From contig NW_017265135.1 in assembly GCF_001638985.1 (NCBI RefSeq), positions 2,719,223-2,783,222 of the forward strand: a DNA stretch of 64,000 bases, in the 5' to 3' direction. The notes below the pieces were generated by a model, which made no database searches, was not told where the DNA came from, and saw nothing but the letters and a program-made list of their open reading frames with translations. Shown here one piece after another: positions 33,111 to 48,628 of this stretch. Positions within the stretch are counted from its first letter, which is position 1. Each line of letters starts with the position of its first letter. The DNA is from Phycomyces blakesleeanus NRRL 1555(-) (Eukaryota; Mucoromycota; Mucoromycetes; Mucorales; Phycomycetaceae). A program made the translations under genes and the position numbers.

Positions 33111-34355
33111 ATGTCCTGCCATCCTCCCATCGAGTTTCTTGTTCATCCTCCTTCACCTCCACCCTCTGAACCAGAACCTTGTGTACTTCCACCTGTCAGC
33201 GACATTTTGCCAAATGCACCTTATAACTCTAGTTCTCCTAGTCTTCGGCTTCCAGATCTTCAGTCACTCATACCACAGCTACATGATATCATGCCTGTAG
33301 AACCTCGTCCGAGACTTATGCTCACTATTCCCTTTGACCAAGCATCTCACTCGACCTGTTCTTCTCCAACATCACCCTTCCAGAACTTCTCCTTTGACAC
33401 ACCCTTTACATCCCCCGCATCTTCGCCCACACCAAACTCAAACATTAAAGACGATCTGGGTCGTCCATTTCTACTTCCACCCCCCAATATATCACCCTAT
33501 CACCAACCACACCAGCAATCCCGCCGGATGTCCGACTCTTCTTTTCATTCTGCTCACTCTGTTAACTCTGCCCATTCCGCTCATTCCGCTTACTCTGCTT
33601 ACTCTGCACGCTCTGGTCATTCTGCTCATTCTGCACAGTCTAGTAACTCTGCTTATTTCTCTGCAGCCTCTTCTGTCCATTCTGCCTTTCGGCCAGTGTC
33701 TAGGTCAGGTTCTGTATCCAGTGTTCTATCTCGTTCACCTTCAGTCGTTTCCGAGTCAAGTACTACGAGTAGCAGCAATAACAGCACAACGGCTACCTTA
33801 GACATCCCAACGCCAGCCAAGCGTAAGAGAGGAAGACCACCAAATGCTGCCCGGTCTGCACAGTCTGCCCAATCTTTTGTATTTGTCACCCCGACCGTTT
33901 GGGAAGTCAAGCGAAACGACGCACAACCCAATAGACAATGTCAGCAGGATGGTGGTGCTATCGAATCCACGCCAGGCTATTGGTCACAGCCGTCCAATTA
34001 CAATAACGACACAGACGAACGAGGTATCAATGGTGAAGAACAACGAAAGTCAACCACCAGCCTGAATACATTCACGAGCACCAAGATGGACACGACTCTC
34101 ACCATGCCCAAGAAAAAAAGAGGCCGAAAGCCAAAAATGCAACTCCAGGGCAATTCATGCTTTGTGTGGCGCGATCTCACAGCACGCCGTGGAGCAAATA
34201 AAAAACAACGCCAAAAGAAGAACGTACCTCCGGTCTTGTTGGCAGCCATGCCCAGTCCAGAGCAGGACGAGCAGGATGATGAGATTGATGATACTGATAT
34301 GGATCTTACGCTTAATCATGTCAAACGACTGTGCATTGAAGAAACAGACGAATAA
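33111..34355 (+). CDS. AT-hook protein with Ser-Ala-His tripeptide repeats
   Basis: An intronless frame of 414 residues from ATG 33111. An upstream in-frame extension is AT-rich, pyrimidine-tract sequence and is taken as 5' UTR. Residues 1-140 are Pro/Ser-rich. Residues ~140-190 repeat a (His/Tyr/Asn)-Ser-Ala unit. Two AT-hooks, KRKRGRPPN (about residue 244) and KKKRGRKPK (about residue 340), give minor-groove binding to AT-rich DNA. A basic 'ANKKQRQKK' segment may be a nuclear signal, and the C-terminus is acidic ('EQDEQDDEIDDTDMD'). No other domain is seen. A chromatin or transcription role is inferred from the hooks; targets are unknown. A CT-rich tract at about 32998-33090 precedes the start, as in many fungal promoters. 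Confidence 0.8.
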   Translation: MSCHPPIEFLVHPPSPPPSEPEPCVLPPVSDILPNAPYNSSSPSLRLPDLQSLIPQLHDIMPVEPRPRLMLTIPFDQASHSTCSSPTSPFQNFSFDTPFTSPASSPTPNSNIKDDLGRPFLLPPPNISPYHQPHQQSRRMSDSSFHSAHSVNSAHSAHSAYSAYSARSGHSAHSAQSSNSAYFSAASSVHSAFRPVSRSGSVSSVLSRSPSVVSESSTTSSSNNSTTATLDIPTPAKRKRGRPPNAARSAQSAQSFVFVTPTVWEVKRNDAQPNRQCQQDGGAIESTPGYWSQPSNYNNDTDERGINGEEQRKSTTSLNTFTSTKMDTTLTMPKKKRGRKPKMQLQGNSCFVWRDLTARRGANKKQRQKKNVPPVLLAAMPSPEQDEQDDEIDDTDMDLTLNHVKRLCIEETDE

Positions 34356-35144
34356 GTCACATGATCGATCGTCCATTGTCCTCCACTTGTAAATCATACC
34401 CAAACAACCTTTTCTTATTCTTTTCTTTTCTTTTCTTTTTTTTGTACATTTATTTATACACACACTTTTTATTTTTATATTACAAAAAAAACCCCCTCTC
34501 CAAGCACACACACAGTTACAATTACATTCACATTCACATTCACATTTACACTTACACTCACACTCATCACCTTGACTTCACACCTACAACACCCACATCT
34601 TTCAAGGCACAAAAGAAGAAGAAAAATACACGCATTCATCTTACACAGTTTCTCTTTCTTTTTTCTATATATACACATATAATTGAAATTTCTATAAATC
34701 TCATAAAATTGCATACAAAAAAAAATTGTTTAAATAAATATCAAGGAATCTGTATCAGGAATACACACATAATAATATATATATATATAAAAGTAATGTA
34801 TAAAATAAAATAAATATTTTATATTTTATATATTTTTTTTATAATGTAATTTAAAGTAGTATAATGTAATATAAAAATTATCAAACACATATACATATAT
34901 ATTATATATATATATATATGTTTTAATTTTTTTTTTAAAATTTTTATTAAAAAAACGCTTTAGGTCGCCGAATAGAAATCGATAATTCATAAAAAACCTT
35001 CAATTTTGATTTCTTTCTTTTCTTTATCAAACCACCATATATTTTCTTCTTCTTCTCTTTTTTGTGTGTGTGTAAGAGAGAGAAATATTTTTTTTTGGTC
35101 TATTTTGCTGTCTGTGCACTCCCATTTTTTTCTATCCCCTTATC
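34356..35144. other. Intergenic region before the malic enzyme gene
   Basis: Low-complexity AT sequence with CATTCA/ACACA runs near 34530 and TA tracts near 34900. No gene is supported. Confidence 0.5.
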
Positions 35145-37669
<2,525 letters not shown>

Positions 37670-38585
37670 ACAACAATGCCCAGAAAAGAAAATCCGGTCG
37701 ATACCTTTATCACTTATTCATATTCATATATTTTTAAAATAATAATAACAATAGACTTCTTTATTCAATAAATTAAACAAATTCATTATTAAAATAATAT
37801 CTTATATCTTTGGATCTCACTCTAAATAGTTTGATACTCATGTTTCTTTTTTTTTTTAACCAAGTACATATTCTCTGTTCACTTAAATGGTATATTTGCT
37901 CATCAATCAATCGATCAGTAAATTAATCGATCCGTAATAATATTATTATTATATAATCCCCTGGCTTCATTATACTAACTGTGTGGAATTTTAAATCTGC
38001 AGAAAAAATAAATAAAACTAAAAATAAAATATCAGAAATATACACACCCACTGAAGTTTTTTTAATCTCAACGATGAAAAAGAAAAAAAAAGTGTCGATA
38101 AGGTTTCCCTTCGAGCATCTCCAGCAGTCTCTAAACACAAATAAAATACTAAATATCCAAATTAGGAAGTATATGTAGATTTTCCAAAGAATCGTCTCCA
38201 GCAGTTTCTAAACAAAAATCTAAATACCTAAATACGGACTTTAGATCTTAATTTTTTTTTAAAAATCAAAATTATTTTAGCTCTTTAGAGTCTGTGTTAA
38301 GAAACACTGTAAAGAATGAAACAAGTGTTTTCTCAGTTCGAAATATTCAGGGCTCAAAGTTCTGCCGTAAAGTGTGTTTTCAGGTCTTGACATCTTTTCC
38401 CTTTTATTATTGTTGTTTTCGTGCAATTGATCCAGAATCCAAGTGGCAGTTGTTTGTTTTATTTTTTGTTTTTTTGTTTTCTTATCAAGAAGTTGAGGCG
38501 CATGCCCAGAATTTATTAAGTGATGCACTCAAAATGCTAATAATAATAATAATAATAATAATAATAGTGATAAAGTTTGTAATTA
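37670..38585. other. Intergenic region with a short direct duplication
   Basis: No gene is supported. 'CTCCAGCAGTCTCTAAAC' near 38117 is repeated as 'CTCCAGCAGTTTCTAAAC' near 38198, suggesting a tandem repeat or repeat-element remnant. An (ATA)n tract lies at about 38540-38570. Confidence 0.45.
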
Positions 38586-38941
38586 GAGAGGGTGACTACT
38601 TGTTCATTTTTGAATATGTTTATGAAAATCATCTAAATGGGGTTTTAATTCTTAATATTCCGCACATCCTATTTTGGATTGCTTCAAATTTACTCGATTG
38701 TTATTCATAAATGACCTCGATTTTGAAGGAAAAGATGTAATTTTTCAACCCAATTTTGAATAGGCCAAAAATGGTACTGTATAGTTAAGCACTATTTGTA
38801 TTATAAAACAGCACTCCATATTTGTACGTTTTTCATAATTCAAATTTGAATAGGGGTTTCTGTGATTCAATTCTTGCAGTTAAAACTCAGATATTCGATA
38901 AAAATGGTAATCTTCAAAAATGAATAGGTAGTCACCCTCTC
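38586..38941. mobile_element. TA-flanked MITE
   Basis: A 356-bp non-coding element with 29-bp terminal inverted repeats starting GAGAGGGTGACTAC (38586-38614 and 38913-38941, two mismatches) and TA at each side (38584-38585, 38942-38943). TA target choice fits Tc1/mariner. Its ends differ from the Tc1 element at 26946, so it belongs to another family. Confidence 0.8.
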
Positions 38942-38943
38942 TA

Positions 38944-40511
38944 CTACCTGAATACTATATCTATAATATATATGTATATATTCGGGAAGAGGTTCTTTGT
39001 GTATCATATTGCTTGTTTTATAATTTAATTTTTTTTCTTATTTTATGATTGTGTAACAAGAACTAAAGTATAATATAGACAGTTGCCAAGGATACATATA
39101 AGCCTTGTTATTATTGATCTTAAAATGAATGTAATGACTACAGGGGAAATCAACTACACACACACACACGTAAATATATATCATAGAATCATCGTTGAAA
39201 ATAGACCATATTATTACTCATTATTATTAGTACCAGTTAATGGAAACGAAAAATATTGAATTTAAATTGGACAGGACTTCTAGACGGTGAAAACCCACAT
39301 TAATAGAAAGAAAAGAAAAGAAAAATTAGGTGTACTATTTAATATCGTTCTCTAGTAGCGCTTCCCCAGCCCAGTCTTGATGATAATCCCATATATGATT
39401 TTGTGTATAAGAAATTAATAAACCTATTTACTTGTAAATATTCTATGAAAAATAAAATAAAGAATGGTGCGATTTAATTTTTGCATGGTCTGATGCTATT
39501 ATTATCATTATTGCTACTATTATCTATTTATTAGATTAAAGATTTTATATTTATTTTTCTTTGATATAAACTTATAAGCCATCTTAACCAGTCTGTTTTG
39601 CCTTTAAAGATGAAAGGGCTTATATTACACGAATTACCAAAATCTTTATGGGAGTAACTTCATTGCAAATTGTCTGTTCAATATGAATCGATCTGCTGAT
39701 ATTTACCTTGGCAGTCATAAGTAATAATAATAATAATAATACCGTGACACATCGTTATTTTTTTTTCCCTACTTTATTAGCTCTACATCTACTTTCCAGC
39801 CAGTACGCCTTCAATCCAAAAAATAAAATAAAATAAACACAATTATTTTCCTTTTTCTATTTTCATTTAAATTTCCATTTCCATTTCCATTTCCATTTCC
39901 TTTTGGTTTTGGCTTTGGCTTTAGTTTTTTACCTCGTTTCAAAAGAATTTTTTTTAAAAAAAAGCTGTGTGATTTTCCCATTTAGTTAAAGAAGTGTACA
40001 AGCTATATATAATCTACAACGCCTCATATTGCTACAGGGTAACTATGCAAGTACTTATTATTGTGCGAAAGAAATGTTTCATTTTGTTATCTTGTACTGT
40101 TACTGTCACTTTCTGGATCAACAACAACTTTAAATCTTTTATGTATACTTGAAGTTTTAAATAGCCAAATTACTCGTTTGGTAATCATTAGATCAAGAGA
40201 GTATATGTATATACAGAATGGTGATAATTGTTATGAAAATTAAAGCCCAATATGAAAAAATATTCATACACTTAAACCATTAAGCTATATCACAGCTTTT
40301 GAGTAGCAACTTATTCGTTTGTGGTTGACAAATAATTACAGGAAGAGTACATTTTAAAAATAATAAAAGAAATCCAGAAAATCCAAAAAAAAAATGAGAG
40401 CACACTAGATCTGTGTGTGCGTGACTGGTTATCCCGGCTGCATTTCGTAAGTAAAGAACGCAGAGCCAAAAGAGAATGTACCCAAGAAATAAGGAAGCCA
40501 TTGTCTTCATC
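38944..40511. other. Intergenic region
   Basis: No gene is supported. It contains an (AC)n tract near 39155, an (ATA)n run near 39725 and a TTTCCA run near 39880. Confidence 0.5.
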
Positions 40512-41709
40512 ATGCAATCTCCTACATCCCACTCTCATGTTCCACAGTATGCGCCAAACTACCTAGGAGAACCAAAAAGTACCTTGTCTATTCTTTTTTT
40601 TTAAAGGAAGTCGTGAAAATGTTGCTAATATAAAGAGCATTAGACATCAACCTAGACGAAGTAACACCTCTTTTATTGTATTGTATTAAAGTCCAAGATA
40701 ACCCGAGCTTAGTCTGGATGCCTTGAATCCTTTTTGTCTTTTAGGAAGTACGTCTTTTCACAAACAACAAGGACAGAGACAAATATGATACCATGGCAGA
40801 CTTATTTGCTATAATTGTCTTAACTGAGCATCTTGAGAAAGCATTCATTCGAGACTCAATTACTGCAGAAGAGTAAGCCCAGAACAATAAAATTAACTTT
40901 TGTGTTTAATGATGTAGAATCTTTTGTCTCAAAATAACAACAACAATGATAATAATAAATTAATTAATTTAGATACACTTCACAATGTGCAAATCTCATT
41001 GCAAAGTATAAAACCACAATGAATTTTTTATCAGAGAGTGTAACTAATCTTGAGACCTTCATGGACGATTACAAGGTTGGCAGAAATAATTTGTTTTGAC
41101 CATACACCCGAAAGAAAAAAAAACTTAGAAAAACCAAGAAAAACTTATTATGAACATTAATATTCTAGCTAACATGTCCTGCTGCAGTCAACCGATTCAA
41201 GATTGGTGTGCCTGCTACGTATGAGCATGCGATTGGAAATACCAAAAACGATATGGGAAAAGCAGCCAAATACATTGCCGAGAGTGTTTTGGTAAAGAAA
41301 CAATTTTTACCTTTTAATATATATATAATGTGTGTATTTCTACATTTAGTGTTAATTTTTTTTTATGCTTATGTTTGTTTGTTCACTTGTTTAACGTTTG
41401 TTACTGTTACTGTTGTAATAGCACTTTATTACTCTCATGGACACTCTGAGACTGAATCGTTATGCGGTAGACGAACTTCATCCTATATTGGCAGATCTTA
41501 TTCAATCACTCAACAATGTTCCTGGTTTACCAGCTGGTTTTGAAGGCAAGACCAAGGTCCGTCAATGGCTCATAACATTGCATTCAATGAAAGCAAGTGA
41601 TGAAATAACTGAAGAACAAGCTCGACAGATGCTGTTTGAAATGGAGCAATCACATACCGAATTCTATCGATTGCTCAGTGGGGAGCATAAAGAAGAAGAT
41701 TCTGGATAG
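40512..41709 (+). CDS. VPS28: ESCRT-I subunit VPS28
   Basis: A component of ESCRT-I, which sorts ubiquitinated cargo into multivesicular endosomes. The conserved exons are about 40744-40872, 40973-41075, 41169-41291 and 41422-41709. They encode 'RLFTNNKERDRYDTMADLFA', 'EHLEKAFIRDSITAEEYTSQ', 'YKLTCPAAVNRFKIGVP' and the C-terminal four-helix domain 'FITLMDTLRLNRYAVDELHP' to 'EMEQSHTEFYRLLSG', in the order of the family. The first exon (ATG 40512, 'MQSPTSHSHVPQYAPNYLGE') is plausible but its junction is not clean. The donor at 40600 region needs a shifted acceptor (AGGAAG|TACGTC) to keep frame. The third intron has an unusual GTTGGC donor. The gene converges on the phosphatase gene, 261 bp between stop codons. 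Confidence 0.93.
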
Positions 41710-41970
41710 TTATTATAATTATAAATATAAATATGTTTGAAGGGTTACTTTATATATATATATATGTGCGTGTGTGTGTGTCCGTGTACTTTGTCTTTAT
41801 ATGTATAATGAAAATAGAAAGAAGGAAAGAAGGTGAAAGAGAAGAATTAAAACCAGTTGATCTATATACAAAAAGGAAGAGGAATAAAGATAGAGAAATT
41901 GAAAGAGAAAGAGAGAATATATATAGTAAGATTAATAGTAATAATTATATACTTCTTTTTGTTTTTTGCT

Positions 41971-44568
41971 CTACTTTAAAGACATTGGCTGGGCTGTGTC
42001 CAAAGGTGAATTTTGCCAGGCAAGCTGTAACTGGTCAATTTCATAAGTAAATGCTGCACTAGCATGTGCAGTGGATTGCCAATCTGTTTCCATAAAACTG
42101 CTCACTCGGCCATGAACTTTTCCTTCCATCTTCATCAGTTCGGCGATAAATCCAATGTTGGGAGACATATTGGGCCTTGCTTTGATAACATGGCAGTACG
42201 CTTGCTTCAGAGTCCAGCGCTCGGATGAAATAAGATACGCGAGAATTGCAGTAACCGATCGAGATTTTCCTGCCTTGCAATGTACATAAATAGGATCGTG
42301 GTGTCGCTTTGCGTCCTCTAAAAAAAGATACCGCACATGTCAATTTCAATCCCTTGATTTTGCTTGATAATAATAATAATAAGTAATAATAAGTAATAAC
42401 TTACCAATAAAACACACTGCTTCCATCATAACCCAATCCACGTTTTTCATCTCTACTGTATCGCGCGCAGATATCTTGTGATAAACAACTCTCTCGTGAA
42501 GACTAGCCACGTTATCATTACACTCTTCGGCCATGTTGAGCACGCGGCGGATTTGTCGATTCTCTAGTTGATCGGCCTGCTCAACAGTCTCGATCTCTGG
42601 TCCAACATATAAGAAGCCGGGAATAATCTCGGATATCACAAACCCAAAGTCGGCTTCTGTACGAGGCGATACATCGGCTGTCATAAGCCCAGCCTCTTCA
42701 TCTTCCATAACTTGTGTCAGCTGACCCGGCAAAGGAGTAGATGGTATACCAGGAAGTGCCTGGTTTTGTGATGTATGTGGATTTTCCAGCTGCTGCAGTT
42801 GTTGTTGCTTCAGTTGCTGATTTTGTGAGTATCGGCTGTTGATAGAAAGTGGTTGGCTGTGGGATCTCTGTGGTACAACGTTGGAGGAGTCAAGAGAAAT
42901 AGAAAGTGCCTGAGATCTTTTATTTGCTCGACGCGCCAGCGCGTTGGCATTACTGACTCGTGCGGCCTGTGTGTCGAGACTAAAGAGACTTGTCCGTCGC
43001 TGTAGTCCGGTTTTGTCGCTAGAGGCAGAACCAGTTGTGCAACTCAATGAGCGGCGTGGTGGTAGAGCAGATCCCATACTTGAATTCTTTTCACTTTCAC
43101 CAATTGTTCCCTTTTCTCCTTCATCTTCGTCTAGGCCATATGTCATGTGCTTATCAAAAGCTTCAGATTCGAATGCCTTGAATCCACCCGAGAGATAGTA
43201 GACATGGTTGTCCTTGGTGCCCATGGCTCTTTCAAGAACGTTCAATAACGTCCAGGCCTGAGAAGTCCGGCTGGTCTCATTCATTTCCTCGTCATAAACA
43301 ACCCATACAGTTGTCGCATCCGTCTTTTCAGAAATCGTTCGACTGTTTCTCTTCTTGGTTGCTTCTGTTGCCTTTTGTTCAAGAATTGAAGGTACAGGAG
43401 AGTTAGGAATGGTTGCCGAGGATGGTGTGGCTGGCTGTGGTAGTTGTGGTGGTTGTGGTGGTTGTGTTGTACGCTGGCAACTGTAACGTTCCCGTCCCTC
43501 GGCCGTAGTGATGAAATTTTCGATATTGAAATTTGACACCGCACCACGTTGGTATCTCTTGATTAATAGAGACGGCAGATTGACATTGAGGGATGTTGAT
43601 ATACGCTTGGCTTGATAGTCCATCAGATTTCTGACGTCAATTAGTACCATATTCTGCTGTTTCATTTCGAGCATAGTAGAAAGCATGTCTGGCTTGAGCG
43701 GTGTGCCAGCTGGTGGTTCTTGTTCCTTCTTTGTGCGTAGTGAAGATGTTGAAAACGAATGGGCGGGTGCAACACATTGTTTTGGCTGAGAAGGAATCTG
43801 GTGACTGACGGATCTTTGAGGTCCTACGGTTTGTTCCTCGAGTCTATGGAGGGCCATTCGATTTTCGATATCGACGGTGTTGAACATCATGAGTTCCTTT
43901 ACCGTCAAACGAGGCAGACTGTCGGCCAAGCACCCAAAGGTATACGAATGGCGCTTAGAATATGCCTGTCTTGGTCTTTTGGCAGGTTTGTCGGATAGGC
44001 CTGGAAGCCCAGACGAAAAAAGCGAATGACGCGATGTTTGTTGGTATGGTTCTGCCGAGTGTCGTTTCAGCATTCGTTTGGTGGCAACAAAGTCCAATTG
44101 GGCTCCTAGTATATCGTAAGAGCTGGTGTTTCTAGGGATTGAAGACGATGCAAAGTCGAGTTTGATTGTATTAGCTCCAGTGGTTGTTGTGGTTGTTGTT
44201 GTGGCGGTGTTCAATGTGGAAGATGAGGCACGGCTGAGTAAACCGACTCCAGAAGTTGATTGTATGTTCAAAAGATTAGAGTTGTCTGGGGTTTGTTCAA
44301 ATTCAGGAGTAATTGGGATACTGCTTGTAGATGAGTTAATGACAGCTTGGAGTGTGATATTAGGTAAGGATAGGGATTGTCGAGGCTGTGTGAGGACTGC
44401 TGTGGTTTGGTTTTTGTTTGGTCGATTGTGATGGGCCCAACCCTTTCGAGTGAGGGCTTGGGGTAGTTTTCGAAAGAGAGTGCCGGCCAGACTCGATTTC
44501 TTTAGAGTCGGAACTTGGCCTAGAGGATCGTCGGGGCGCTTTGTCTTTCGGTAGCGATCAAAAAGCAT
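41971..44568 (-). CDS. Rhodanese plus dual-specificity phosphatase (MAP kinase phosphatase-like)
   Basis: A protein of about 836 aa from two exons (44568-42405, 42317-41971). Residues ~1-300 are low-complexity Ser/Thr/Gln. A rhodanese/CDC25-like domain follows ('NMVLIDVRNLMDYQAKRIST' to 'HVYYLSGGFKAFES'), split by a Pro/Gln/Thr-rich insertion of ~60 residues and without the catalytic Cys loop, so it is likely a non-catalytic docking domain as in MKPs. After another Ser/Gln-rich linker comes the DSP domain: 'ISEIIPGFLYVGPEIETVEQ', 'RRVLNMAEECND', a substrate Asp in 'ISARDT', and the P-loop 'VHCKAGKSRSV' with catalytic Cys and Arg. The architecture fits phosphatases that switch off MAP kinases in wall-integrity or stress pathways. 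The intron interrupts the phosphatase domain just before the P-loop. Confidence 0.9.
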
Positions 44569-47500
44569 TGAATGAAAGAGATGGTGATATTACTTGAGTT
44601 TGATCGAATGTACACAAGGGCAGGACTATAATAAAGTAAAGGGAAGAACAAAAAAAAAGAATAAAGAAAGGAAGAACAGCAAGCATGGCAGCCTATTTGG
44701 GTGAAGTGGTCATTAATTAGTTTTTTTTTTGTGGGACTGTAGAATTTTAGATGACTATCGTTGTTGCGCCTCTGCATATAGTATCTAGGAATGACCCTTT
44801 TACTTCTTAGAAAGAGGCGTTTTAAATCAATGAATTTTTCCGCCAAATACAGTACAGCACACTACAGTACAGTACAATTTAGTATAATACAATATAATAA
44901 ATATACTATATAGTAAGAACAGAAGAATATGATTGTTTAATTCAAATGGGTTGCAGAATAATATTATGCAATGCAATTTGTCAATTGTCCATGGCCCATT
45001 AGATGATTCTGGTTGATTTGTAATTACGGTTTTCATTTGCTTATTTAATTTCTGGTGTTTTTGGCCTTTGTCTTTCTCTCCTTTTCCATTGTCTATTTTA
45101 TTTTATTTTATTTTAATTATATTTTATTTTTGGTATTTAATTGTGGCTATTTTAATATCTCATTAGACACTTAATTGAAAAAGGGCTACACAGAATTACA
45201 AAAATAGTCTATCAATTCTAAAGGACTATGACAGTGTAACATCTAGGTTAGAAAATAGTTTAGGTGCTTGATTGATAGCAGATCTTTTTTTTTTTATTAT
45301 TATTTTCAAAAAAAAAAAAGGCAATATATATATTTAATATATATTTAATATATTTTTATATTTAACATATAATTTGAATCTTTATTGATCGACTATCCTT
45401 TTTCTACCCTATTGTTCCTAATGACTGTCTTTCTCGAGGAACACACATGAGATTTGGGGTGGATATTTTATTTATTTATTAAAATAATTCCTTTTCTAAA
45501 TTGCCTTCAAATGATTGTATAATTTGCCAGTGTCCATTGTTCAATTCGACCTTTTCAGAACATCAATGGCTTTGTATATTTGCCTTTTTATATAGCTGAT
45601 GTTGTACAAATACATAAGCGAAATATCAAAGCAGGTTTACTTCCTCGTTTTATATACACCCTTACTATAAAGCTATTATACATATACACAATATTTATGT
45701 ATATATGCTTTTAAATATTCAGAATATCTTTATGTAAGGCTAATAAGTCAAATATCAATTAAGCTATACAAAACAAAAAGTAAACCATCCTGTGTATTGT
45801 ACTGAAACACCAATTAATAAAGAGCCTATGACCTCAACTAATAAAATCAAAAATAGACACTCTAGATATCTCATAGTACTAAGCTAAAAACACGCACATA
45901 TTAGTACAGTCAGACTTTAATTTCATTTATTGATTTATTTATCATGCGTTTAATATTCCTTGCTTAGGTTATATGCCATCCAGACTGTGAATATCAAGGG
46001 AAAGACAGGGTTTTGCGTGATATTATATATTGTGTATATATACATTTCTTAATTACATATTTATTAAGTCAATGTAATCACACAAGAGAATTATTATAAT
46101 ATATACATAATAGAAAGAAAGAAAAAACAGGCTACACCCAAGAATTGCGTATGAAATGCATTCATTTGATCGGTAGATCCCTTCAAGTAATAATAATAAT
46201 AATAAATATAAATTACAGAAAATTTACAGAAAACACGTTAGGAGAATCGAAACAGTAAAATGATAATTTAAGTAGAGCACAGAAATGGGGTAATAATCTA
46301 CATATATATATATATATATATAGTAGTAAAACTAGGACATTGCCAAGTGCCTCGGCTCATAACTAATATGCAATGTCATCCTAATAATAAAAAAGGACTT
46401 CATGGTGTGGAGTAAAAAAAATAAAAAAAGTCACGTTAATTTGAGTAATGATTCTTTTAATCCACAGTAGGAAAAGAAGAAGAAGAAGAAAAAGAAATTA
46501 GAGGGGAGACAAGAGAAGAGAAATGATTTCGAGTCTTACAAGGATAGATCACCGATCTATTGTGTAATATGTGAATTAAAATGTCTGTATGTATAGCTAT
46601 CTACCTTCCCTTTTCATATAAATCTGTCGCCTAGTCAAATATACATCACTCTTTATTGCTAATATAACTAAATTCTCCTATAGAGGCAAATGTCTTGGTA
46701 TTTAAAGCTGTACAAAGATTACCCATAATATATTTTATCTACAAATACACAAGCGTTTCTGTGTCTCTGTGAGCGAGTACGAGTACGAGTGTAAGTTTGT
46801 ATTTGACACTTTACAATGTACTTTTGGAGATAATTTACAAATTCAACGACGATTAGAGTTCTAATATACACACAAACACACAATTTAAAACACTAACCCT
46901 TAGACCAAGTACTCAAAGTAACAATTCTCTTTTTCTTAAGAAAAGAAGAAACTATTCGCAGTCATTTAGTAAGTAGAATAAAGGCTGTGGTCTATACTAT
47001 TATGTAATTGGTTCAAGTAGCTTTATACTATACTGATTCCAAGAAACGTAATATAGAGCCATTCAGCTACAAGTCATTGGAGGTCCCTTGTAAAACATAA
47101 GAAATATAACCGTTCAACCCAAGGCTCAATTTATACTCTATGTATCTTCTTCCTCTTCTTAACCTCCAAATATAACAAACTTTTATATATGTCTTTGCCT
47201 TTTCCAGTAAAGTAAATAAGTAAAAAGCCCTTCTTTTTATTATCTATCTAATTTTCCCTCTTACTTCCCTTAAAACTATTATGCTCATTATCAGATTTGA
47301 CGTGGCCCGTTTCCTCATACGATCATGTTGAGATAACAAAAAGAAAAATGGTCTGTGAGACAATTGGTCTATTTCGTACCACATGAATTCTTTATATCCT
47401 TTTACAGCCTTTACTACCATTTGAATTGGTTATTTATCAGTTGATATTTGTAAGCCTTACAGTAGACAGCTGCTTTCTAATGCTGTATTCTTTAATAGAT

Positions 47501-48628
47501 ATATACTATATATGCATATCTTAAACATTAAGCACATTTTTATTGCCAACTATTTGGACTGTAATCTCAAGCAGAGATATTTAAAATGTATATAAAAAAA
47601 GTAGCAACCATAGTAGTAATTAATAAGTGAAATGGACTGTCAATCGATTAGGCTCCAACTGGTCGAATTACCCAAGTTCATCATATTACCGCGCAATAAA
47701 ATAATAATAAAAAATAAAAAGCAATTCAACCTCAGTTTAAGACAATCTTTTTTTTTTGCATTATGGTAGGAAAAAAAACAGTATCACTACTGTTTCTTGA
47801 TAGAAAGGGGCCCTCAACCATGAAGCAAAATTTATTGGCTACTGAATATCCGTAAAATGTACATAGTTTATAATTGACTACCCCATTTTATTTTTGACCA
47901 ATTTTAAATGGGATCAATATGTTTCTTTGTGAGTGTCCATACATATACAGGGTGTTCAACCTTAAAAGAAAACAACAATAGCCTTATTATAAGTACCGCT
48001 GAATAAATATCTACCTATCTGTTCCAAGGGGTTTTTTTTTTATATAATATCCGCTTGATACAGCAATTTAATGCAAAAAGTAACAAGAGAAAAATCTATT
48101 TATTGGTTACATGTCAGTAACCGCTAATCTTAGAGGGTTGACGTTTTCTGATGGGATCCAACGTTTCCATTTTACCAGACAACCCAAAGGTAAATTTTTT
48201 GTGTAAAGTTCAATATTTATATCTGGTCCCTAAAGATACATAATCAACATTATGGCAAAGTTATAGGGCTAGAGAGGGTGTGGACCTTTAGCAATTTTCT
48301 GGGACATAAGATTTTTGTACGTCGGTAAAATACTTTTCGTCCAATCATTTTGTTTTTGAAACTTGAAACTATACGTAAAATTGTGTTGAGTACACCTTTG
48401 GCAATTAACTACGGCGTGGACGAAGTTTACCAACTTTTTTGGAACTTCTTAATAACGAAACATTGTGCCTTTAAGATCGCTGGCCAGTAATTACTGTGGC
48501 CAATGATGTTGAAAGGGTAATTTTGCACGACAGTCACAGCTGTCAGTTCTTCTATCTACTTATGGCTTGCTTTTTGTACCCTGGCATTGTGCCTTCTCCT
48601 CTTGACTGATTGTCATTTTTTTATTGTA
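44569..48628. other. Long AT-rich intergenic region
   Basis: About 4 kb with no supported gene. It has a pyrimidine/purine-skewed leader upstream of the phosphatase gene, a CAGTA-rich patch near 44850, TA tracts near 45330 and 46300, and otherwise unstructured AT sequence. Confidence 0.55.

Noticed and set aside
40280..40538. Minus-strand hydrophobic open frames near the VPS28 first exon
   Set aside because: They overlap the VPS28 leader, have no family resemblance and show no splice or signal context.
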